From Pseudomonadota bacterium (lineage in GTDB: Bacteria; Chloroflexota; UBA6077; JAJPHF01), in NCBI GenBank assembly GCA_021325365.1, contig JAJPHF010000087.1, positions 1 through 26,571 on the forward strand: a stretch of DNA of 26,571 nt. Reading direction: 5' to 3'. The translations under genes were made by a program, and so were the position numbers. Within the stretch, counting starts at the first letter, position 1. Every line of letters begins with the position of its first letter. A model generated the notes under the pieces. It had not been told where the DNA came from. It was given only the letters and a program-made list of their open reading frames with translations, and did not search any database. Below, piece after piece: positions 6,469 to 13,005 of this stretch.

Positions 6469-6821
6469 GTGCCGCTGATCGACGACACCCCGTTTTTGAG
6501 TCTCGCTCAGGCCGATGCCCTGATCTCCCCGCCAGCTCCCGGCGCCCCCGGGGGCGGGGTGGACGACCGAGGCGCACCCGTACTACAGCGAGGAGGAGTT
6601 CCAGCCATGGGGGGTGGCGGCGGAGGCCAAGGGGTACGAGCTGCTCGCCGTCCCCAAGCCGCGGTCCGGCGACGCGCCGCCTCCCCGGCGCCCTGAGCGT
6701 GGCGGCGCTGGGCGGGTGGCTCGTCCCCGGCGGGCCGATCGTGGCGGCGAGCGCCGGGCTCCCGAAAGCGGCGACCGTGGCCGACCCCGCGCTGGCCGAT
6801 CGGCTGCCCGGGTTCCGGTGA
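6469..6821 (+). pseudogene. Frameshifted remnant of an unidentified gene
   Basis: Three protein-like stretches follow each other in three different frames. The first begins at GTG 6469 (PLIDDTPFLSLAQADALI). The second covers about 6560-6670 (EAHPYYSEEEFQPWG, GYELLAVPKPRSGD). The third covers about 6693-6821 (LSVAALGGWLVPGGPIVAAS to ADRLPGFR and a TGA). Together they suggest a gene of about 115 codons that has suffered two frameshifts. No family recognised. Because GC-rich DNA often gives plausible peptides in wrong frames, only the middle stretch is really convincing. Confidence 0.3.
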
Positions 6822-6851
6822 CCCGCAGCGCAGTCGGTCGCGGAGAGACGA

Positions 6852-6883
6852 CCAAGGGGCGGGGGCATGCCCCCGGCCCTTGG
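6852..6883. terminator. 32-bp near-perfect palindrome, bidirectional terminator
   Basis: A 32-bp inverted repeat with a single mismatched pair and the centre GGGGGCATGCCCCC (6861-6874). The outer arms are CCAAGGG and CCCTTGG. It lies between the convergent remnant ending at 6821 and the minus-strand gene ending at 6928, the normal place for a shared terminator. T-rich flanks are weak. Confidence 0.6.
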
Positions 6884-6927
6884 CTCGAAGCCGACCTGGC
6901 TATTGACCGCCGGCGCCCCCGCGGCCC

Positions 6928-7464
6928 CTATTGATTATTGTTCGTGCCGCCGGTGACCGGGTTGTTCGGCTCAGCGCACGTGGCGGGGATCGGCCCGGCG
7001 CTCGCATCCGGGCCAGACCCGGCGGTGCCCGGCCCGAGCGTCGCACCCAGGTTATCCACGGCCGGAGCGGCCGAGCCAATCTGAGCTGGCGGCGCCTCGG
7101 GATTGGGCGCGACGGGGACACTGCCCGCCCCGGTAGCGGGCGCCGGGCCGGTCACGGGCAGCGCGCCGGCGCCAGGACCCTGCCCCCCAGTCGTCGTGCC
7201 GGGTCCCGTCCCACTCCCCGCGTCCGTGCCCGGCGCATAGCCGGTGATGGGGCCGGTGGCCGGGCCTAAGCTGTTGTCGTTCGGCCGTTCGGCGCAGCTG
7301 GGCAGCGCCGGCTGGCTGCCCGTCGCCATCTGGTCGCCGGATTCCGGCACGGCGGAACTCCCGCCCGGCTGCCCCTCCTGGGCGACCGCTCCCCCGGCGG
7401 TCCCGAGGGCCAGCGCGAGCGCCGCCACTAATCCCGCAGCGCGGAGTAGGCGAATCGGTTTCAT
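6928..7464 (-). CDS. Secreted Gly/Pro/Thr/Ala-rich protein of unknown function
   Basis: 178 residues. The ATG at 7464 is preceded on the minus strand by gcgaggaggcctaaggcc. A classical signal peptide (basic MKPIRLLR, then LVAALALALGTAGGAVAQ, cut near residue 29) indicates export. The mature chain is low-complexity, rich in Gly, Pro, Ala and Thr with repeated TGP/ATG/GTGPG phrases. It has only two cysteines (PSCAERPNDN and PATCAEPNN), about 100 residues apart, which could form one disulfide. The tail NNPVTGGTNNNQ has no anchor. No domain recognised. It diverges from the CHRD gene, and an 18-bp palindrome lies just upstream of its start. The frame continues upstream to 7713, but the ribosome site and signal peptide fix the start. 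Confidence 0.7.
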   Translation of the reverse strand: MKPIRLLRAAGLVAALALALGTAGGAVAQEGQPGGSSAVPESGDQMATGSQPALPSCAERPNDNSLGPATGPITGYAPGTDAGSGTGPGTTTGGQGPGAGALPVTGPAPATGAGSVPVAPNPEAPPAQIGSAAPAVDNLGATLGPGTAGSGPDASAGPIPATCAEPNNPVTGGTNNNQ

Positions 7465-7873
7465 GGCCTTAGGCCTCCTCGCAGCGCTCGACCCGAGCGG
7501 ATGCGCGCAACGTTGCGCGCCTCGTAGCAGGCACGATGCATGCCAGCCGATCGTTGGCCTGCGCCCCAGGGCCGTCCGCCTAGCCTGCTTGACCAAGTGC
7601 GCCAGGCCAGCGCCGGTCCGGTGCCCGCAAGTTAGCCTCCATCCCCCCGGCTGAACCGGGCACCGGCGGAGCACCTGCGCCGAAGCCCCAGGCGCTGCGT
7701 CGCGTCTCCGCACCTGTAACGCTTCTCCGTCCGTCTCGTTTATTTAAGGTAAGCCAAGGCGCGTCGGCCGCCGCCTAGGCGACTCGCACGGGGTGCTCGC
7801 GGGCGGCTCGGGTCGCAGCCATCGAAGCCGATTCCCGGCTGGGACCGTCGAGCCGGAGGACAGGGAGGCGACG
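7465..7873. other. Divergent intergenic region between two secreted-protein genes
   Basis: 409 bp without a credible gene. It holds the 18-bp palindrome at 7503-7520. It also holds a 10-bp inverted repeat (CCGGTGCCCG 7618-7627 with CGGGCACCGG 7657-7666, 29 nt apart) and one AT-rich patch (gtttatttaaggtaag, 7738-7753) that may contain a promoter. No convincing -35/-10 pair and no known riboswitch pattern were seen. Confidence 0.5.
7503..7520. promoter_or_regulatory. 18-bp perfect palindrome, candidate operator
   Basis: GCGCGCAACGTTGCGCGC is perfectly self-complementary and sits 39 bp upstream of the ATG (7464) of the minus-strand secreted protein. An uninterrupted 18-bp palindrome with an AACGTT centre suits a dimeric DNA-binding regulator better than an RNA hairpin. 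The regulator is unknown. Confidence 0.45.
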
Positions 7874-8968
7874 ATGAGCGGGACGCCATGGGCACACTCC
7901 TTGGTTCGGCGCGCCTTGCACGCTGCTCTGCTGGCGGTACTCGTGTTCGGGTTCCTGCGGGCGGTGGAGATCCCGGGGGTGGGGGGGCTCCGCGTCCTGG
8001 CGGGGGTCCAGGCGAGTACCGCGGGAGCCGGCGACGCGGCAGACGGCAGCTCGGCGCACCTGACGCTGGACCCTTCCGGCCACGAGCATCATTTCGGCTT
8101 CAGCCCAGCCAGCGTGCTCGCCCAAGCGACCCCCAGCCTCACGCCCGGTGGCCTCGGACCCGGGTGCACCTCGACCTCCACCCTGTTCACCGCCACCCTC
8201 ACCGGCACGCAAGAGGTGCCCCCGACCGGGTCGGCGGCCACGGGGACCGCCACCTTCCAGTTGAACCCCGGGGGCAACTCGCTGAGTGTGACCGTCTTCA
8301 CCACCGGCCTCACCCTACAGACGGTGACCCTATCGCACATCCACGGGGACCTCGCTAACCCCGGGCCGCCGGGCGTCAGTGCCCCCGTCACGGCGGACAT
8401 CTTCAATCCGGCGAATCCCGCGGCCCAAGGTCCGTTCACCAACCCATTCACGAACCCGAACGTGATGGCGAACCAGTCGGGCAACTTCCCCAGCATCTTG
8501 GCCGCCATGCGCGCGGGGCTGACCTACATCAACATCCACACGCAGCGCTTCCCGGGCGGCGAGATCCGGGGCCAGATCAGTTGTCTACCGGCCACGCCGA
8601 CGCCTACGGCGACGCCGCCGCCGACGGCCACGGTGACGCCGCCGCCGACGGCTACGGCGACCGCGACGGCGACCACGCCGGCGACGCCGACCACGCCGGC
8701 GACGACCATCCCAACGGCGACAGCGATGCCCGCGGCGGTGCTGCTCCCCAACCTGGGGGTGGTGCCCCCGCCGCCACTGCCGTTCCTCCCACCGCCACCC
8801 CCACCGCTGCTGCCGCCCCCTCCGCCGGCGCCGACAGGTCCGGTCGCTCCGGCGCGCGGGGCTTTCCCCGAGGTCCCCGTCATCCCAGAGGCAGGCAGCC
8901 TAGGACTGCTAAGCAGCGGTCTGGCAGCGCTCGCTGGGCTGCTCGTCCTGCGGCGCCGCCGCGGCTAG
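7874..8968 (+). CDS. CHRD-domain exported protein with Thr/Pro stalk and PEP-CTERM-like tail
   Basis: 364 residues. The ATG at 7874 follows cagggaggcgacg. A hydrophobic export segment lies at about residues 14-29 (ALHAALLAVLVFGFL). The CHRD domain covers about 103-237: LFTATLTGTQEVPPTGSAAT, LSHIHGDLANPG, YINIHTQRFPGGEIRGQISC. The H-I-H and final GGEIRGQ are typical of CHRD, a fold found in chordin and many bacterial surface proteins. A Thr/Pro/Ala linker (about 240-330) follows, coded partly by a 24-bp tandem repeat (copies at 8612 and 8636), and then a poly-proline stretch. The end, PEAGSLGLLSSGLAALAGLL plus VLRRRRG, has the PEP-motif, hydrophobic-helix and arginine-cluster layout of a PEP-CTERM-type sorting signal. 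It is likely displayed outside the cell. Ligand unknown. Confidence 0.88.
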   Translation: MSGTPWAHSLVRRALHAALLAVLVFGFLRAVEIPGVGGLRVLAGVQASTAGAGDAADGSSAHLTLDPSGHEHHFGFSPASVLAQATPSLTPGGLGPGCTSTSTLFTATLTGTQEVPPTGSAATGTATFQLNPGGNSLSVTVFTTGLTLQTVTLSHIHGDLANPGPPGVSAPVTADIFNPANPAAQGPFTNPFTNPNVMANQSGNFPSILAAMRAGLTYINIHTQRFPGGEIRGQISCLPATPTPTATPPPTATVTPPPTATATATATTPATPTTPATTIPTATAMPAAVLLPNLGVVPPPPLPFLPPPPPPLLPPPPPAPTGPVAPARGAFPEVPVIPEAGSLGLLSSGLAALAGLLVLRRRRG

Positions 8969-8997
8969 CCCGTACCCTGAAGGGTTCGCAGTCACGC

Positions 8998-9037
8998 GGC
9001 GCCGAGGTTCCGTAAGCCCCCAGGGAGCCTCGGCGCC
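8998..9037. terminator. Hairpin between the CHRD gene and terL
   Basis: GGCGCCGAGG (8998-9007) pairs perfectly with CCTCGGCGCC (9028-9037), with a 20-nt loop. It lies between the convergent CHRD gene (ends 8968) and terL (ends 9085 on the minus strand), so a shared terminator is likely although the T-run is poor. Confidence 0.5.
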
Positions 9038-9084
9038 CCCATCTTGTCGAGCCCTGGCGGGTGCCTGGAGCGCGGAGTGCCCGC

Positions 9085-10752
9085 CTAGTCCGCCGGGCCG
9101 AGCGCGCCCAGCAGCCGCCAGCCCGGGGGCCGCGCGGCGACCGCGAGCGCGCCGTCGAAGGCGTCGAGCAGGTCGTCGTGGGCCGAGCGCGGGTACTCCC
9201 GGCTCTGCTGGTAGAAATCCACAGCGGAGTGATGGACCCGCCGCCCGCCCAGTTCGTCCATCGCGGTCCCGTTCTCGTGCGGTAGCGCCTCGCGCAGATG
9301 CACCAGCCCGCGCTCGACCAAGAGCGAGCGGGCGGCGAGGCGCAGCTCCTTACTGGGGCGCGCGCCGCGGTCGGCGTGGACGTGCCGGGCCAGGTCGCCG
9401 CCCAGGCCCAGCGGCCGCTCGACCGCGCGCTCGCCCTGCAGGCCCTGCACGGGCAAGTCTGGGCGGCGCACCAGCACCTGCTCCCGGAGCGCCGCCTGGT
9501 AGGCGATCACCTCGATGCCGATCGTGCGCGGCCGCCAGAAGTCGGCGCGCTCGATGATGCGGTCGACCTGGCTGGGGAAATCCAGGCGCTCCTGGCGCGC
9601 CTCCAGCACCAGCACGCGGCCGTCCGGGGTGATGCCCACGGTCACCAGCGCCGTGAAGTCGGCGCTTTCCTTGAGCGAGATCGCGGGGTCGACGCCCATG
9701 TACAGCGTGAGCGGCAGGTCCCGCCAGACCCAGCAGCCGAGCACCTCGTCCCAGCGCACCTGGTCCTTGGTGTACCACTGCCACCACTGCGGCTTGAAGA
9801 TTTGCGTCTCCGAGTCGGTGGGGTCGTTGCGGTACTCGGAGTTGAACGCCAACGACCCGATACGGGCGCGCTCGCGGGCCAGCCAGGCGGCGTCGTAGCG
9901 CTCGGGCCACAAGGGCGCCTGCTCGTCGGTGCGAAAGACCGCCGTGCGGTACACGGCGCCCTGCTTGAGGAGATTGGCCAGCAGGCTGTCAAAGTGCAAG
10001 ATCGTCCCGACCACCAGCACGGTGCCTGCCTTCGGGTCGAGCGCCGGCAGCACCACCTTGTGGAACCAGTCGGCGATCTTGGTGCGCTGCTCTAGCGTGC
10101 GGCAGTGCTCATCCTTCTCGGCGTCGTCCAGGATGATGAGCGTCGGGCGCTGCTCGCGGTGCTTGGTGCCCCGGAGCTGGGAGCCGACCGAGCGGGCCGT
10201 GACCCGAATGTCCGTGCGCGTCTCGAACGCGCTGTCGCCCCACTTCGGCCCACGGAGGTCGCCAAAGTCCTGCCGGAGTAAGTCGTTCTGCTCCAGTTCG
10301 AGCCGTAAGTCGCGCACCAGGCTGGCGCTCAGGTAATGGGTGTTGGAGATGAGCACGATGCAGCGGTGCCGCTGGTACGCGATGGCGTGCAGCGGCTCGA
10401 TAAAGGACAGCAGGGTGGATTTGCTATGGCCGCGGGGCGTCGCGATAATGGCGCCCGTGCGCTCGGCCTGCGCCTGGGCGGCGAGCGCCAGCAGCTCGTG
10501 GTGAAATGGGGCGGTAGCGTCCCCGATCCGCTCCGGCAGGTAGACCTGGGCGAACCGCACGCGGTCCGCGCGGCACGCTTCGCGGCGCTGCTCGGGCGTG
10601 ACGTCGGGCGCCCACAGCGGATGAGCGCTGGCGGGGGTGGCGTCGGGGCCGGGACTCGCTTGGCGCGCCCGCACGGCGGCGAGCGCGAGCGCGACGACGC
10701 CGGACAGCGGCGGCCGGGCCTTGGGCTTGGGCGCCAGGACGCCGGCTCTCAT
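9085..10752 (-). CDS. terL: Phage terminase large subunit (ATPase-nuclease)
   Basis: 555 residues. The terminase large subunit pumps DNA into a phage prohead and cuts it. The start at 10752 is set by an ATGA overlap with the stop of terS. The ATPase domain shows a Walker A-like ATPRGHSKST (residues 104-113), Walker B LIILDDAE (205-212) and a C-motif-like VLVVGT. The RNase H-like nuclease domain starts at YMGVDPAISLKESADF (Asp355), has IGIEVIAYQ (Glu414) and ends with an acidic SAHDDLLDAFDG. All catalytic elements are present. Residues of roughly 435-470 (ERPLGLGGDLARHVHADRGA) are unusually basic and Gly-rich and could mark a small indel pair, although the frame is open. No portal, capsid or tail gene lies nearby, so this is an orphan packaging module or prophage remnant. 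Confidence 0.9.
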   Translation of the reverse strand: MRAGVLAPKPKARPPLSGVVALALAAVRARQASPGPDATPASAHPLWAPDVTPEQRREACRADRVRFAQVYLPERIGDATAPFHHELLALAAQAQAERTGAIIATPRGHSKSTLLSFIEPLHAIAYQRHRCIVLISNTHYLSASLVRDLRLELEQNDLLRQDFGDLRGPKWGDSAFETRTDIRVTARSVGSQLRGTKHREQRPTLIILDDAEKDEHCRTLEQRTKIADWFHKVVLPALDPKAGTVLVVGTILHFDSLLANLLKQGAVYRTAVFRTDEQAPLWPERYDAAWLARERARIGSLAFNSEYRNDPTDSETQIFKPQWWQWYTKDQVRWDEVLGCWVWRDLPLTLYMGVDPAISLKESADFTALVTVGITPDGRVLVLEARQERLDFPSQVDRIIERADFWRPRTIGIEVIAYQAALREQVLVRRPDLPVQGLQGERAVERPLGLGGDLARHVHADRGARPSKELRLAARSLLVERGLVHLREALPHENGTAMDELGGRRVHHSAVDFYQQSREYPRSAHDDLLDAFDGALAVAARPPGWRLLGALGPAD

Positions 10753-11270
10753 TGATGCTGGCGGAGCAGCCGTTGGGCTTCGGCCAAGGCGGCCTGCGGA
10801 TCCAGGCCCTCCGCTTCGGCCGCCTGCCGCACCCACCGTTCGAGGTCCTGCACCGGCTGGTCCAGGCCGAGCAGTTTACACCGACGATCGATGGCCCACT
10901 GGATGCCCGCCAGGTAGCGCGGGTCGCCGTAGCTGGGCTGCTTGCGGATCGCCGCGTGGGTCTGGCCCACGCCCGTCTGGCCGGCCACCGTCGTGATCTG
11001 CTGCTCGCCCTTGCTGGCTTCCCACGCCGCCCAGCACTCGCGCTCGACCTGGTTGATCTTGGCCAGCTCGCGGGCTCGCGCCTCGTCCAGTAGGGCCGTC
11101 GCCTCCTGCCGCCATTGCTCTACCAGCACCTTTAGGTCGTAGCTGACCTGCTGCTGACTGACGCCCACGCGCTGGGCAATCTCCGCCTGGGTGTAGCCCC
11201 GCACGTACAGGCTGGCGATCTCCAACCGCTTCGCGTGGCGCTCGACCGGGTGGCGCTTATTCGCCGGCAT
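10749..11270 (-). CDS. terS: Terminase small subunit-like protein with helix-turn-helix
   Basis: 173 residues on the minus strand, stop codon overlapping the terL start by four bases (ATGA). The N-terminal part has a clear helix-turn-helix: YTQAEIAQRVGVSQQQVSYDLKVL (about residues 26-49), preceded by a basic stretch (RHPVERHAKRL). A charged, probably helical middle (WRQEATALLDEARARELAKI) and a C-terminal helix follow. DNA-binding small subunits recognise the packaging site and load TerL. Position directly before terL supports this role, though the HTH alone would also fit another DNA-binding protein. A purine-rich agaggggcttgg lies upstream of the ATG at 11270. Confidence 0.75.
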   Translation of the reverse strand: MPANKRHPVERHAKRLEIASLYVRGYTQAEIAQRVGVSQQQVSYDLKVLVEQWRQEATALLDEARARELAKINQVERECWAAWEASKGEQQITTVAGQTGVGQTHAAIRKQPSYGDPRYLAGIQWAIDRRCKLLGLDQPVQDLERWVRQAAEAEGLDPQAALAEAQRLLRQHQ

Positions 11271-11525
11271 TTACCAAGCCCCTCTTACCAACCGCGTCGA
11301 CCGCCGCCGGGCTGAGCCTTCAAGCCCGCGGGCTCCTAGCCGCGCGTGTCGGTTCTGTGAGTAATTATGAGCAGGGGATGCGCCCCCGTGCACGGAAGTC
11401 CCGGGCCTGCTTGCATCCGTCGCGGAGCGGGCCGCGGGCCGTGTTCTGGCATGCGCGCTGCGCCGCGGTGAGTGCCAGTGAAGTAGTTCGGCTCCGCGGA
11501 GACTGGAATGGAGGAGGCGACGCAA

Positions 11526-12278
11526 ATGCCGGAACACGGGGACTTCGCCACGGTCGTCCGGCAGAAGGTTCTGGAGGGCATGCCCGGGCCGCGGCACGCC
11601 TTTCGCCGCAAGGTTCTGGAGGGGCGCGCGACGCGGGCCGATCTGGCCGTGTTCGCGGTACAGACTTACCACCGCAACCTCTACAGCTCGCGGTTTGCCA
11701 GCGCGAACCATGCCCGCTGTCCCGACCCCGAGATCCGCCGGGCGTTGCTGAAGGTCGCCAGCGAAGAAGAGCTGTCCGCCCCCGGCGCCCCCCCCTCGCA
11801 TGCGGAGTTGATGGTGCGGTTCGCGATGGCTTTGGGCCTAGCCCGGGATGACGTGGTGAACGCCCGGCCGCTACCGAGTACCCGGGCCTTTGTCGACACG
11901 ATTATGCAGCTCTCGCAAGGGCACTGGTTAGAGGGGATGGCGTTCCGGGCCTCGGAGCTCGGGGTCCCCCGGAGTGCGGCGCGGTGGTACGACGCCTTGC
12001 AGCAACACTACGGGCTACCACCTCACGCGGTCGCGTGGTGGAGCGCCCACGCGGTGGACGACGTGGCGCACGGGAATATCGCGCTGGAGGCGTATGGGCG
12101 GTGGGCGCGTGACCCGTCCACGCAAGCCCTCGCGCTGCAGGCGATCGACCGGATGCTGGCGGCCTGGTGGGTGTTCTTCGACGGGATCGAGCGCGGGAGT
12201 GAGGCCGCCTACCGCGGCGACGATGTCGGGTTTCCCGTGCCGGCGCCAGCGGCCTGGCCGGGGCCGGTAGGCTCGTAG
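11526..12278 (+). CDS. Haem-oxygenase-like diiron oxidase (TenA/PqqC superfamily)
   Basis: 250 residues from ATG 11526, which has gaggaggcga just upstream (an in-frame ATG at 11508 is less well placed). The sequence is all-helical in style. It has the ligand pattern of haem-oxygenase-like dimetal oxidases: ASEEELSAPG (Glu about 80-82), PSHAELMVRFAMALGL (His92), HWLEGMAFRASE (Glu136/144), then SAHAVDDVAHGNIALEAY with H-x3-D-x2-H (His175, Asp179, His182). Members of this superfamily bind two irons and activate O2 (for example CADD, UndA and SznF); others (TenA, PqqC) do not use metal. The visible ligand set favours the iron enzymes. Substrate unknown. It has its own ribosome site, 255 bp from the divergent terminase genes, and a lipoprotein fragment follows. 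Confidence 0.8.
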   Translation: MPEHGDFATVVRQKVLEGMPGPRHAFRRKVLEGRATRADLAVFAVQTYHRNLYSSRFASANHARCPDPEIRRALLKVASEEELSAPGAPPSHAELMVRFAMALGLARDDVVNARPLPSTRAFVDTIMQLSQGHWLEGMAFRASELGVPRSAARWYDALQQHYGLPPHAVAWWSAHAVDDVAHGNIALEAYGRWARDPSTQALALQAIDRMLAAWWVFFDGIERGSEAAYRGDDVGFPVPAPAAWPGPVGS

Positions 12279-12348
12279 CGGTCGGGGGCCGGGCGGTGCC
12301 GCGGCGCTGGCGCTAGCCGCTCGTGCCAGTCGTGGAAAGGAGGGGGCT

Positions 12349-12654
12349 ATGGCTGGTACGCACCACGCGTGTCCGAGCCGCCGCCACTTCTTGCAGCTGG
12401 CCGGATCCGCCGGGGCGGCCGGGTTGGCGGCGTGCACAGCGGGCGCCCGGGCGCCCGTCCCGGGCGCGTCCAGCACCGGCGCCCTCCCACCGGCCGGTAC
12501 GGCCGCGGCGACGAATGCGACCCGCGCCTCGGCGGCCCCGTCCACTCCCCCACCGGTCCAGTGCCCGCCCGCTCACGCTAGGCGCGAGATTAGGGGCCGC
12601 CCCGCCTCGCGCGCTGTCGGCCGAGAGCGCGCAGACCGCCCGGACCCTCGCTAG
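12349..12654 (+). pseudogene. N-terminal remnant of a Tat-exported lipoprotein
   Basis: The ATG at 12349 follows a very strong ggaaaggagggggct site. It opens with a twin-arginine motif (SRRHFLQLAGSAGAAGL) and a lipobox (LAAC, Cys about residue 25), then a Thr/Ala/Pro linker to about residue 70. From there the frame becomes Arg-rich and protein-unlike (ARREIRGRPASRAVGRERAD) and stops at TAG 12654. The layout equals the first 70 residues of the substrate-binding lipoproteins at 3071-5365, with the binding domain missing. Translation could still make a short secreted lipopeptide, but loss of the 3' part by deletion is the simpler view. Confidence 0.55.
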
Positions 12655-13005
12655 TGCATGCGGGCACCCTACGCGAAAGAGATGCCTGATTGCGGCGGGC
12701 GTGATTTTTGCCCGGGCGGCCGCTCAGAACGGCCAATTCCAAAGGCGCTGTGCTCACATGGCCGCTCTCGCGGTCATATGGGGCCTGGCACAAATTCACA
12801 TGTGTGCATCGAGGTGGATCACGCTGGGGTATGCCACAACTCGTTGCCAGGGCTGCCCCTCGCGCCGCCCAACAGTCAGAAGGATGGCACGCCCCGAGGT
12901 GCGCGGCTTCTGATCGTCCGAGCAGGCAATCCGCGGGGACTGGCGCTTCCCCCGAACGCACATCGTGCTGTGTCTTGCCGCTGCAGCAGGTCAGGCCGTC
13001 GCGGC
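12655..13005. other. Gene-free stretch after the lipoprotein remnant
   Basis: 351 bp, less GC-rich than the DNA before it. Open frames exist on both strands, but none has a ribosome site plus family-like sequence. It probably contains the junction of the deletion that removed the end of the lipoprotein gene and the 3' flank of the minus-strand FecR/DUF11 gene. Confidence 0.4.

Noticed and set aside
6903..6931. TTGACC with ctattg as a promoter
   Set aside because: The -10 does not fit at 16-18 bp and the site lies in the 3' end of a minus-strand gene.
8600..8720. Tandem repeats as a possible CRISPR array
   Set aside because: The 24-bp period lies within the Thr/Pro linker of a coding gene, with no unique spacers.
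8524..8883. Gly/Val repeat protein on the minus strand opposite the CHRD linker
   Set aside because: Mirror image of the Thr/Pro codon repeats, with no ribosome site.
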